From the NCBI RefSeq assembly GCF_027580225.2, contig NC_073358.2, positions 44,226,501-44,290,500 of the forward strand: a DNA stretch of 64,000 nt, read 5' to 3'. A model generated the notes under the pieces. That model saw nothing but the letters and a program-made list of their open reading frames with translations, ran no database searches and had not been told where the DNA came from. Both the position numbers and the translations under genes were made by a program. Shown piece after piece: positions 12,240 through 23,147 of the stretch. The DNA comes from Misgurnus anguillicaudatus. Lineage: Eukaryota > Chordata > Actinopteri > Cypriniformes > Cobitidae. Position 1 is the first letter of the stretch. Every line of letters starts with the position of its first letter.

Positions 12240-13133
12240 CAGGGCCGGCGTCAAGGGGGGGCAGTCGCGGGCCGTGTCCCCCAAACAGGTTGTTGTGCCC
12301 CCCCTACACAGTTTTTTATTAATTTAATATATATCAAGAATAATTAAAATAAATTAAACATTGAATGTTTCATGACTTTTAATGTAATCAGATGAGGAAA
12401 ATATAGTGGATATATGTTTTCTTTAATTAGAATAGACCAGTTTCTCTGATTGGTTGTATTGTGGCGTCTCATGCGTCTTTAGCATATGTGTGACTTGATA
12501 CTAGCAACGCTGCATTTTATGGATCGTGTAAAATATAGATATTAGAACATTTAGAACGAACCAGCACCGCCTGCTTCATCTGACTTTATGCAAACACCGA
12601 CTGGCTCAAACTCGGAGATTAGAGGTCGAGGTGGAATTTTCAAATCTACAGGACACTGTTTTAAGGAAGTTAAATGTTTGTACACGCCGCCTTCAGCTAT
12701 TTTAAAGGTAAGTTAGCGTTGTTTAATTTACGTAAGCTTAAATGTGAAGTGTGGCTATAGACCGTTATAACACCATTGCGACGTGATTATGGTAAAGCGG
12801 CTTTTAGGACGCGGTGTGCGCTGCGCTATGAAACCCATTCATTTCAATGCCTTGTGCCGCGTGAGGGCGGTTTGTTGTTGCGTCGAGCACAGCGCGAGCG
12901 CAGCAGCTTGCGCTCACGCCACGGTCGAAGTTCAAAATAGTTTTGCGCATAGTTAGTGATCTTTTGCACTTTATACGGGAAATGAGCTGACAGTCTGTAC
13001 CAGTTGTATGAGTGTGTGCTTGCACAGTATTTGTTGTTTTAATGCCTTGTTTTTGCAAGTTATTGTTGCTATTGCGTGCCCCCCGTTGGAAGCCACGTGC
13101 CCCCCTGTTAGTTATGGTCTGGCGCCGGCTCTG
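12240..13133. mobile_element. hAT-like element with exact 8-bp target duplication CCCCTAAT
   Basis: The ends are CAGGGCCGGCGTCA and the inverse TGGCGCCGGCTCTG. The eight bases just outside are identical, CCCCTAAT at 12232-12239 and 13134-13141. Inverted ends plus an 8-bp duplication are the signature of hAT transposition. The 894-bp body has GTGCCCCCC tracts near both ends and no transposase frame, so it is non-autonomous. A segment at about 12785-12910 resembles other GCG-rich fish MITEs. Confidence 0.88.
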
Positions 13134-13141
13134 CCCCTAAT

Positions 13142-14914
13142 GAAAACAATGTTCAGTTTATGCACTTACAATGGCTCATTATACTTAAGATCAAAGATTT
13201 TGAAACTGGTTGTGAGACGTGAATGATACCTCAAAACGTGCAGCATGTTGAGTAGACGTGTAGATGGGCAAAAATTCCTACTCGCATTAAAAGAGGAAAT
13301 ATATATTCGATTTCGGTATGGGTATCAGGCAACCACCTTACCACCACCAAGAACACCATAAGCAAAGTGGTTAACAACATGTTAACAAAAGCTTAAATCA
13401 CCTTAGCAACCAACAACAAGATTCTAGCATCATGACAGCATGAATAACACAACCAAATATAATTTTCAGCTGAAAATACAAAAAATGTTGTACTTTTTTG
13501 TGTATATGGAGACAGTTCAGCCAATGATACATTAAAAGGACCTTAAATTAAACAATATGAGAAAGTATGTGACAATTAAATGTAACCTTAAAAATGGTAC
13601 AATTTTGGTTTACATCAAACATGTTGTCTATTCTGACTATTAACTACACTCATTAATTCATTACCACTAAAGAGACATCACGCTTTCTTTTTCTCTAATA
13701 TCTTCACAAGCATTGAAGCCGTGCTAAACCGGCGGATTTATTACGCTATAATAAAAAGATCTTGGCAAAAACATGCACAACTAAAGTGGCAAGCCCCCAC
13801 GCTGGCAGTTTTTGAAATGTTTGTGCGTCTGCCCCCACTTCTCCGAGACAACGCCACCCCCCTCGTTTGTTTCCATTTCCTTCTGACAACTCCGGCGACA
13901 AAAAAGAAATCCAGTTTTATCCGCCTCTGAAGCGCAGAGATTGTTAGCTAGCGGCACGCACGCATTCGCGGCTTTGAAGTGAGTATGAAAAGCACATTTG
14001 GTATGCAAAGAAAATTAGCATGTACAGCGAATCACAAGGGAAGATTTTTACACCATTTAACGAAGTGACAGTGATGAAAGATGATCCTGTTTACAAAGCT
14101 AGCGTTAGCGCCGCTGTCCGGGCCTCATGCGGCGGGACGGAGACGAACAGCCTCCCTCGTTCTCTCATGCTGTCTCCGTCTCTCTCTCTCAGATGGACAG
14201 ATAGGCCTACAGATCGACATGGATATTGCGCTCTGCATTTTAGCACCATTTTTTTGGCAGGAGATTAGAAGGAAATGTCATATCTGCCGCTGTCAGCCTT
14301 TACAGTCTGCAATTTTCTACCGTCTTTCAGCTTGCTCTCCTCTCTCTCTGCCCGTTCCTTGTTCTGTCGCTTTTTGCTGTCAAAACTGTCAGCCTGGATC
14401 ACGCTTTTATCTGCCTGGAGCTCGTATCTCTCTTTCCCTCCTCTCTCTCCCTGTGACTTTTCCCTGAAAAACAGCCGTTCGCGCAAATACATAAATGACG
14501 GCGACGGAGAGTGGGAGGGGGACGGAAGACTTAAATTTGTCTTTGAATACCAAAAGCCTAAGCGTCACGTTTAATCTCTTCATTAAAAACATTTGATTCT
14601 TTTCATCATCTCCTACACCCCTTCATCCTTGGATCGTCTAGGCACGCTGCCTATCCGCGTTACGGAGCGAATTTGCTGGGGATTTTGGACACGCATTTGA
14701 CAGGCGTTAGTTAGGGACGAGTCTCCAGGGAATTAGACACAAATTCTCATTACCCTTCTCATTTTCAACCCACTGCCAAACATCACCCTACTGCTATTTT
14801 TTCTTTTTTTATATATTTTCAAAGATGTTGGAGAGGGGAACATACTTGAGATGACCATGACTTAACCTATGGTAAATGCTTATGAAACAAGTCACCTGTC
14901 AAAATTAGGTAGGT
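13142..14914. other. Non-coding, apparently unique stretch
   Basis: The sequence is non-repetitive. CT-rich text at 14140-14480 leaves several overlapping frames open on both strands (up to 128 codons), which reflects low complexity rather than coding. No good exon boundaries were seen. Confidence 0.45.
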
Positions 14915-15881
14915 CAGGGGTTCTCAAACATTTTGTGGCCAGGACCACTGTACAGGGCAGCAAAATTTCGAAGGACCCTCGAAAATTCTAACAGTTCCAT
15001 AGTCATAAACAAAAGCACATAATTATCTGAATTATGTCAATTCAACTTATGTGTTTTTAAAGGGACAATATGCTCATTTTTCAGCTCCCTTAGAGTTAAA
15101 CATTTCATTCTTACCGTTTTGAAATCCATTCAGCTGATCTCCGGGTCTGACGCTAGCACTTTTAGCATAGCTAAGCATAATCCATTGTATCTGATTAGAC
15201 CATTAGCATTGCGCTAAAAATAAAGAATTTCGATATTTTTCCTATTTAAAACTTGACTCTTCTTTAGTTACAATGTGTACTAAGACCAACAGAAAATTAA
15301 AAGTTGTAATTTTCTAGGCAGATATGGCTAGAAACTATTCTCTCATTCTGGTGTAATAATCAAGGACTTTGTTGCCGTAACATGGCTGAAGAGGATGCAA
15401 TGATATTACGCAGCACCTGAAAATAGTCCCCTGCTATTGAAAGATACTAAGGGGACTATTTTCGGCTGCTGCGTAATATCATTGCGCCTCATGCGCCTCT
15501 ATTTTTTAGCGCAATGCTAATGGTCTAATCAGATTCAATAGATTGTGCTAAGCTATGCTAAAAGTGGTAGCGCCAGAACCAGAGATCGGCTGAATTGATT
15601 CCAAAACGGTAAAAATCAAATATTTAACTCTAGGGGAGCTGGAAAATGAGCATATTTTCAAAAAAGTGGAGTGCAAGAGGTTGTTTTGTTATACTTTCAG
15701 TTATACCTCCTTAAGATATACCCATTTTAAAACTTTTCATAAAATTAACAATAGCAAGACTGTAATAGTTCTTAGATGGTCCCCATATGCAAATATCCCC
15801 TTCTTTAAAAATATAACATTTGCATTATATTATTTCATATTATTTGCTAAGCATTGAGGACCACCACTTTCAGAACCCCTG
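14915..15881. mobile_element. hAT-like element interrupted by foldback family A
   Basis: The left end CAGGGGTTCTCAAACA is inverted at the right end (TTTCAGAACCCCTG). Inside, AGGACCACTG and GAGGACCACCAC also correspond. The flanks AGGTAGGT and GATTAGGT are only partly alike, so any target duplication has decayed. The foldback at 15061-15673 lies inside. Confidence 0.65.
15061..15673. mobile_element. Foldback element, family A, copy 2
   Basis: Same landmarks as copy 1 (GAGTTAAACATTT, AGCTGATCTCCGGGTCTG, CTGATTAGACCATTAGCAT), mirrored in the right arm to AAAAAAGTGGAGTGC. TTAA precedes the left end (15057-15060). Central inverted segment around GAAAATAGTCCCCTG. Confidence 0.85.
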
Positions 15882-16404
15882 GATTAGGTGATCTATTTGA
15901 TCTGGGTGTTTGCTATTACTTGTTTTTCGTCATTCTTATGGTAAATCATACAAAGCATGAGCAAATAAAATGACACTAATAATAATAATTATTTCATTAA
16001 ATGGAACTAAACAACCTCCTATTGGTTGTTATAGTGATGTCATAATGGTGCACACTTACCTCACTAAGCCGATCTTTAGAGCTGCTCCTATGTGCGGTGT
16101 TCACCTCCGGTTCCTCCGTTTTCCTCGCAGTCTGGCTCAGACGACTCATAGACTAGACAAAGAGAAACAAAACGTAACACTTTAGAAGTAATACAACAGT
16201 GCTGAACTAGGCAAGTCGGTCTGCACGCATTTGTTTGGAGTATCATCCTGAAATGATGCAGGTTTGTAACCCTCAGCATAGCCTCGTTTTAACAGTGCAA
16301 CAAAATAATTTCTTTATTCACAGAGCTGACACTTATCCAAACTAAATTACAGTATGGTGTTAAAGTAACTTTTCTCAGATTGTACTTGGGGAATCGAACC
16401 CATG
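15882..16404. other. Non-coding stretch with a tRNA-like SINE scrap
   Basis: On the minus strand about 16379-16408 reads like the T-arm of a tRNA-derived SINE (GGTTCGATTCCCC). The remainder is unrecognised. Confidence 0.4.
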
Positions 16405-16437
16405 AACTGGTGGTGGTGGTGTGTGTGTGTGTGTGTA
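16405..16437. repeat. GGT/GT microsatellite
   Basis: Five or so GGT units followed by about nine GT units. Confidence 0.9.
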
Positions 16438-16647
16438 CCTATGTTGTGAGGACCAATTGTGCCAAGAAAGATAGGAATCCCAGTATTTATGTGACCTTGT
16501 GGGGACATTTGGTGATGTTTCTTGAAAATGTGAAGTAGCAGAAGTTTTCTGTGATGGTTGGGGTTAGGGTAAGTGAATAGAATATACAGTTTGTACGGTA
16601 TAAAATGCATTACGTCTATGGAATGTCTCCACAAAACATGGAAACCA

Positions 16648-16650
<3 letters not shown>

Positions 16651-16733
<83 letters not shown>
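16651..16733. repeat. (TG)n microsatellite, about 41 units
   Basis: An uninterrupted TG tract of 83 bp. Open frames reading poly-Cys-Val or poly-His-Thr across it are artefacts. Confidence 0.98.
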
Positions 16734-16738
<5 letters not shown>

Positions 16739-17559
16739 TTACACTTTCCCAGAGTTTTGCAGCAGTCTTGACCGACAAATTTTAATATAATGCAAAGATT
16801 GTTAGCCCATGAAAACCCAAGAGGAGCCCAATGTGTCATGGAGGGCAGTTGAAAGGGCTGTTTTTGCGGTAAAACGTAGGTGCCGATATAGAAATTGTGA
16901 GTTACTAGAAAGCCGATTGGTGGATGAGCTTGGAATGGCTTAGGGAAACTCTTCGGTTTGAAAATCCACTGATTTGCATGCATGCAAAAGGGACGAGGCA
17001 TTACAAAAAAACAGCTCGCCTACGATGACATTAACTGACCTTGTTCGATGCTTGGAAAACCATCTGCAGAAATGGCCGCAGATGAAACGACACGACACAC
17101 ACTGGCTTTTATTTGTTTATTGGCTTGCCACATCATTAGCCTAGCTTGTATGATAGGATTCAGGATTTCAAACCTTTTCTCTTAAGAGATAAGCAGTGTT
17201 TGTATATAATGTATAATGATGTAGACTTGCAACGCTATGCTACACAAGCATGAATGAATGTATGCGTCTACTGTATGTGTGTATCCTTCGAAAACCTAAA
17301 TCCTAAAAATAAAACGCAAAAAGGTTCAATTCATGGATAGGTTTATGGTTTCGGTTACATGAATTACATTAATGCAAGAACAATTTCAAATCTATGACAA
17401 GATCTCATAAAGATAAGTAAACGTGCACCAGTATGTGCGTGTGTGTGAACTGGTTCCACTATGCAGAACATGATTGAATAAATGGATGTTTATGTGATCT
17501 AGTCCATCTATGTATGCATACAGTAAGTGTGTATAAATGTGTGTCTCTTCCTCTCTAGC
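16734..17559. other. Non-coding, apparently unique stretch
   Basis: No repeat or coding pattern recognised. Confidence 0.45.
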
Positions 17560-17830
17560 AGTATGCGTGTCTGTCCCCAGCGGCTTGCAAGGTCTTGGCC
17601 CTGGTCTCCAGATCTCTACTCTAATTTAAACAGATCACAGCTACAATTAACCTTTTCTGCTAAATATCAATTATAGCCCCAGGCAGGGCAGAATTAAAAT
17701 GGTCATCAGCAAGTCTGACAGGTCCTGTATTCTGCCACCACCAGGTCATTCTTTTCACCTTCTCTTTCTCCCAGCAGTAACAAGCCAGGAGCACTCAAGG
17801 CCTTTGTTTAATTACCCCAGCCAATACTGA
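17560..17830. promoter_or_regulatory. Candidate conserved non-coding element
   Basis: A non-repetitive block with balanced base composition and many homeodomain-like cores (CAATTAACC, ATCAATTATAG, GAATTAAAATGG, TTTAATTACCCC) without open frames. This texture is typical of vertebrate developmental enhancers. The call is an impression from composition only. Confidence 0.35.
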
Positions 17831-18538
17831 GCCAACCCTGGAACGCCTCTGGATGATTGGCACAATGAATTGCCGTCCGATTTGGGTCAGGAGAAAGTGT
17901 TGGTGGAGAGATAGGCACAGTGTGAAAGATTTCCAAAAGGAAATACAGTAGAGCTGCAGGTGGGCTTAATCAAACCGGCGTAATTTCGTGTAGTCGAGAC
18001 GGGGCTCGAATCTGTCAGAAAAGCTGACAAGCTAGTCATTCCTGCATTTGTGATGTAAATGGCAGGGCCGCCTAGCGAATTTCAAAATTGGAAAAAAAAA
18101 CAGGTAACTGTGTGTGCCGTGTGTACGCATGTCAAGAACCTGGTTTTGATTTGTTTACTCTTTGTTTGTTTGGCGTAACGCAGTAAGAATACGAATGCTT
18201 TCAAAATTACCCAGATGTGAAAACAAATAAAAATATCAGCCTGATTTGAAATCCTGTTATGCCCTTTTTTTGGACTTGAGCTTTGTAAGATTTCAAATGA
18301 AGATCAAATGTATTCAGTGTGCGTCCTAAACAGCTCAACTGAAGCATTTGTGCTTTGGCACGAAGCTAGCCAAAGGTTTTGCAGGTTTGCCCCTTAGAGT
18401 CAAATTATGCAAAGGGTTTGAAATGCAAATGTTTGTTTTCGTTTTGAATTTAGTTATGGATTCATGTCTGGTTTAGTGGTACAAGGTCAAACATGTTAAC
18501 TTTAAGTATCTTTACAAGGCCAAATTTCATTGTCAATC
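17831..18538. other. Non-coding, apparently unique stretch
   Basis: No gene or recognised repeat. Confidence 0.45.
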
Positions 18539-18542
18539 TTAA

Positions 18543-19446
18543 AGGAATATTCCATTTTCTTAAAAGAAAAATCCAGATAATTTACTCACCACCATGTCAT
18601 CTAAAATGTTGATGTCTTTCTTTGTTCAGTCGAGAAGAAATTATGTTTTTTGAGGAAAACATTCCAGAATTTTTCTCATTTTAATGGACTTTAATAGAGC
18701 CCAACATTTAATACTTAACTCAACATTTAACAGTTTTTTTAAACAAAGTTTCAAAGGACTATAAACGATCCCAATTGAGGCATAAGGGTCTTATCTAGCG
18801 AGGCGATTGTCATTTTTGACAGGAAAAATAGAAAAAAGTCCACTTTTTAACCACAACTTCTCGTCTAGATCCGGTCGTGATGCGATAGCGTGACCCCATG
18901 CAATGCGTCATGACGTCAAGAGGTCACAGAGGACGAACGCGAAACTCCGCCCCAGTGTTTACAAGTGTTGAGAAAGAGGACCGTTCCTACGTTGTTGTAT
19001 GTCAACTGATACTAATTAATGTCTTTGTGTCATTTTATTGTTTACAATGGTCCGCACATTTGCGTTTTATATATGTAACACGTGACCTCCCTACGTCACT
19101 ACGCATTTACGTTAGGTCGCGCTGGACCGGACCTAGACGAGAAGTTGTGGTTTAAAAGAGCATATCTTTTATTTTTCTTGTCAAAAATATCTTGTCAAGA
19201 CCCTAATGCCTCGTTTGGGATCGTTTATAGTCCTTTGAAACTCAGTTGAAAAAAACTATTAAGTGTTGAATTAAGTATTAAATGTTGGGCTCTATTTAAG
19301 TCCATTAAAATGATAAAAATCCTGGAATGTTTTTCTCAAAAAACATAATTTCTTCTCGACTGAACAAAGAAAGACATGGACATTTTGGATGACATGGTGG
19401 TGAGTGGATTGTCTGGATTTTTCTTTTAAGAAAATGGAATATTCCT
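18543..19446. mobile_element. Foldback element, family D, flanked by TTAA
   Basis: TTAA lies at 18539-18542 and 19447-19450. The ends are AGGAATATTCCATTTTC and its inverse, and the arms pair almost completely for about 300 bp (GTCGAGAAGAAATTATG against CATAATTTCTTCTCGAC). The centre holds CG-rich text around 18860-19140, including an 85-codon chance frame. The start of a second copy lies at 63824-64000. Confidence 0.9.
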
Positions 19447-19450
19447 TTAA

Positions 19451-20067
19451 AAAAAAACATAGTTATTAATTGTAAGGCTTATTGTGCATGATTTTTCTTA
19501 ATCTTATGCTGCGTACACACTATATACAAAGCATTGCGTTCCTTATTCTATATTCTTCACAGGATTTAACTTTGTGTCATGCAAATTTTTCGCTTGAGTT
19601 GAATACTTTCGTATGTTTAAGGCGAATAGCATATGTTTTTGAGGCAATTACAGTGCCCAATTCACGTCATTCACATCGCCCAGCGCAGGTTTGCATCTAT
19701 TTGCGTCTTTGCATTGAGTTTGTATGTAATCTACTCGCGTAAATTGTTGAATTTGCATTTGCTGTGTAAACCACATTAGTCTTAATTGACATTTATTTTT
19801 AAAAATGTACAAATGAAGAATCATGAACAACTGAGGGTCTCAGATGCAAAATGGTTTACATGAGCACTAAATATGCTTTCAATGCTCTCATGTTCATAAG
19901 TGTAATATAGGTAACACTTTACAATAAAGTTGTATAAGTAAAATTACTAAATCCATTAACTAACATGAACAAACAATGAACAATATAGGTTTTAAACATG
20001 TATTAATTCTTGCTAATGTTAATGTCAATATAGTTATATCTGTTAGTTCATGGTGCATTAACTAATG
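19451..20067. other. Non-coding stretch
   Basis: AT-rich. ACTAATG/TTAACTAA phrases around 19915-20067 and 20320-20460 resemble a common fish simple repeat. No gene. Confidence 0.45.
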
Positions 20068-20071
20068 TTAA

Positions 20072-20311
20072 AGGCGGGGTGCATGATCTTTGAAAAACAC
20101 TTTGGAAAAGGGAGTCGGGCTGACTACCAAAACAAACTTGTAGCCAATCAGCAGTATAGGGGCGTTTCTACTAACCAACATCGTTGCCTGGGTTGCGTAC
20201 GTGTGGGGCAGGTCTATCAAAAGAAGGTCCAGATTTTATTGGGGTAGGGGCGTGTTTGTGTAATTGATTTCAAATATCAACATTGGCTTTCAGAGATAAT
20301 GCACCCTGCCT
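20072..20311 (+). mobile_element. TTAA-flanked MITE, family C, copy 4
   Basis: TTAA lies at 20068-20071 and 20312-20315. The ends are AGGCGGGGTGCATGATC and the inverse ATAATGCACCCTGCCT. The body has GGCTGACTACCAAAACAAACT and GAAGGTCCAGATTTTATTGG. It sits inside an ACTAATGTTAA-type repeat. Confidence 0.9.
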
Positions 20312-20579
20312 TTAACAGATGATTTTAAAAATGTATTAGTAAATGCTAAAAGTAACATGAACTAAGATTAATAAATGCGGTAGAAGTACGGTTTATTGTT
20401 AGCTAATGCATTAACTAATGTTAACGAATACAACCCTATTGTGACGTTTTACCATGTAATACAGAAGAAACAAAAGAAAACAAACAATATACCTATACTG
20501 TATACTGTAAAATAGAGGGATTAAACAGCAAGCTTATATGAAACCAGACAGAAAAAGACAGACACAAGAAAGACGAGGG

Positions 20580-20900
20580 GAGCAGGGGCCATGAATGCTT
20601 TCACGCTGGGCTCTAAAGGTAAAGCCCCTCTCCCACACGCTGCTGAATCTTTGCCCTGAAGGGAGAACCAGCGGGCAGCCGTGCTGAGATCCGTACTGGG
20701 GTGAAGCTTCTCTGTTATGTTATTCTGCTCTTTTGATCCCGTCTAACCTCAAAGGACCTGCTGTCTCCAACCAAGAGCTCCTGAGCTGCCACAAGTCCCA
20801 CCTCCATTAGCCTGAGAACCTCGCCCTTCTCACTTGCACTTTATCTCAGTTGAGTCGCTCTCTCTCTCTCTTTCTCGCTCTCTCTTCACCTGTCAGCTGT
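20580..20900. promoter_or_regulatory. Candidate conserved non-coding element
   Basis: A compact, non-repetitive, GC-balanced block between AT-rich DNA, ending in a CT tract (20857-20886). It has no exon signals and contains CTCCATTAGCCTG and GTGAAGCTTCTCTG. Regulatory character is inferred from composition only. Confidence 0.3.
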
Positions 20901-21721
20901 TTTCTCTCTGAAATCAGGCCCCGTCAGTCCTTGTTACCTCCCCGCCCGAATCTTGAGCCCACCCCCTTCCCCACGGATGAAAGCTCTGCGTTGCCGGCGG
21001 CGACGAGCGAATGGGAATAGAGTAACAGAGGGCAGACTCTGGGGACACAGATCCTTCCCCTAATTTGCTGGAAAAAGTGTCCCGCACTAGTGGAGTCTCA
21101 CCTCTATTAACCCAAAGCAAGACAAAAAGAGAGGGAGACAAAAGGACAGAGAAAGAGAGAGAGAGCAGCCAGCACTGGTGCGTCTACAGTGGCTCAATCT
21201 CCAGGCTCATTATCCCTGAGCCGCCCCAGAGCAGAGCACATCGCTCGAAGCACGACAGGGCCACAGCAAGGCCAGGGGCCAAATGGATTCATCTGCTCTC
21301 ATTTGCTCCTGTCTCGACACAGGCAGCTGCTCGGAGAGAGGTGGATTGAATGAGGGAGTGAGGGAGTGAGGGCGGGAGCGTGGGACATTCAAGGTTTTTG
21401 TTTTCTTGCCCACAACAGCACCTCCTGTCTTCCAAACTATGCAACAGAAATATAAACACTGAAGAGGGACATTCAAATAAATCTACAAATGAAAGTAAAC
21501 GAAAATAAATCATTTTGATATAATAATGACAATATTGAAAATCTTATAAGTAGGGAAATGTTCACATATACAGTTTATTTGATGACTGATTGGCCAATTA
21601 GAATTAAGCATTGAACAGAGTCGTGTAATAAATCTAAATGCATATAGCTGCCATGTGCAACACTACTACACCATGTTTTGGTTCTACTAAGAATCTTTTT
21701 GTCAGATTCTTCAGATTCAAA
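20901..21721. other. Non-coding stretch
   Basis: Several frames up to 94 codons stay open over 20910-21480 because of the moderate GC content. None has convincing splice sites or a recognisable domain. Confidence 0.4.
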
Positions 21722-22295
21722 AGGACATTCAATTTTTTTAAAATACGCACAATTTCCAGCTCCCCTAGAGTTAAACATTTGATTCTTACAGTTTTGGAAT
21801 CCATTCCGCTGATCTCCGGGTCTGGCGCTAGCACTTTTAGCATAGCTTAGCATAATCCATTGAATCTGATTAGACCATTAGCATTTCGCCGGTTAGTGGT
21901 TACTTTCAATAGCAGGGGACTATTTTCGGCCAGTGCGTAATATCACTACGCCTGCTGCAGCCATGTAAAGTCCTTGATTATTACGCCAGAATGAGAGTAT
22001 AGTTCCTAGTCATATCTGCCTAGAAAATCGCAACTTTTAATTTTCTGTTGGTCTTAGTACACGATGTAACTACAGAAGAGTCAAGTTTTAAACAGGAAAG
22101 ATATCAAAACTCTTTGGTTATTTTTTAGCGTGATGCTAATGGTCTAATCAGATTCAATGGATTTTGCTAAGCTATGCTAAAAGTGGTAGGCCTACCGCCA
22201 GACCCAGAGATCAGCTGAATGGATTCCAAAACGGTAAGAATCAAATGTTTATCTCTATGGGAACTGGAAAATGAGCATATTTTAAAAAAAAGTGT
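21722..22295. mobile_element. Foldback element, family A, copy 3
   Basis: Carries the family landmarks CCAGCTCCCCTAGAGTTAAA, TCCGGGTCTGGCGCTAGCAC and ATTAGACCATTAGCAT, mirrored to GTTTATCTCTATGGGAACTG. The outer edges are decayed and no clean TTAA is visible. Confidence 0.82.
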
Positions 22296-22603
22296 TCAAT
22301 TAAACCTAGAAAATGTTTATAATTGAAACAACATAGCTTTTGTTAGCTCAACAACCCAGCAGTTTTTGGATTTGTCCCTTTTTGACCCAACCATGGGTTA
22401 AAATAACCTAAATTTTTACGATTTTATTGCCTGTTAAACATTGTTCTCAACAAGGGACGAGGCATTATTTAAAATAGGAATTTCTCTGGATTTACAAATC
22501 TTTGGGAACTTTTGGGATAATGTAAGTATACAACTGCATTAAATATTTTTTTCAAGTGTGTTTTTTTTTACATTTTATTACAAAAATCGTATTGCATCTT
22601 TAA

Positions 22604-23143
22604 AGGATTACTCCACTTTTGTAAAGTAATCTCGATAATTTACTCACCGCCACGTCACCCAATCCCTCCAGTATCATTCCATATACAACAACGTCGAAAC
22701 GGTCCTCTTTCTCCACATTTGTAAACACTGGAGCTGTAATTTTGCATATGTCACATGTGACCTTTAGACGGGATTATGTAATACGTAAGGTCACGCTGGT
22801 GCATCTCAAGGCTACTGCAAGATTAGAAGTTGTGGTTAACTCTTTCCCCACCAGTGACAAGTTAACTCTTCAATTAAGAGAAACGCTTCTCTGTCAATGA
22901 CGAGTTTTTCCGGCAATCTGTATTTCTGTTATTATCCACCAGGTGGCGCTCTTATCCAACTTATAAAACCCGGAAGTATTCCCTTAGGGCAAACAGTACA
23001 AACTTCATGTATGTTTTGAGGATCGCTCTGAATCTGATCTCTATGCGCGGGTCGGCATTTTGTCCTGATTAAACAAAGACATAAACATCTCGGATGACAT
23101 GGGGGTGAGTAATTATCTTTTTTTATTAAAGTGGATTATTCTT
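22604..23143. mobile_element. Foldback element flanked by TTAA, with an inserted repeat
   Basis: TTAA lies at 22600-22603 and 23144-23147. The ends are AGGATTACTCCACTTT and the inverse AAAGTGGATTATTCT. The phrase TAATTTACTCACC is mirrored as GGGTGAGTAATTA. The part 22838-23045 is a partial copy of the element at 8200-8683, apparently inserted or captured. Confidence 0.75.
22936..22950 (+). promoter_or_regulatory. CTCF-like motif in the second element copy
   Basis: CCACCAGGTGGCGCT, identical to the motif at 8299-8313 although the surrounding copy has diverged. Confidence 0.5.
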
Positions 23144-23147
23144 TTAA

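Noticed and set aside
14081..14592. Overlapping frames of 61-128 codons on both strands
   Set aside because: CT-rich low-complexity text; no acceptor/donor pair and no recognisable motif.
16347..17001. Poly-His-Thr and poly-Cys-Val frames
   Set aside because: Produced by the TG microsatellite.
20914..21513. Cluster of 74-94 codon frames on both strands
   Set aside because: Moderate GC content lowers stop frequency; nothing else indicates coding.
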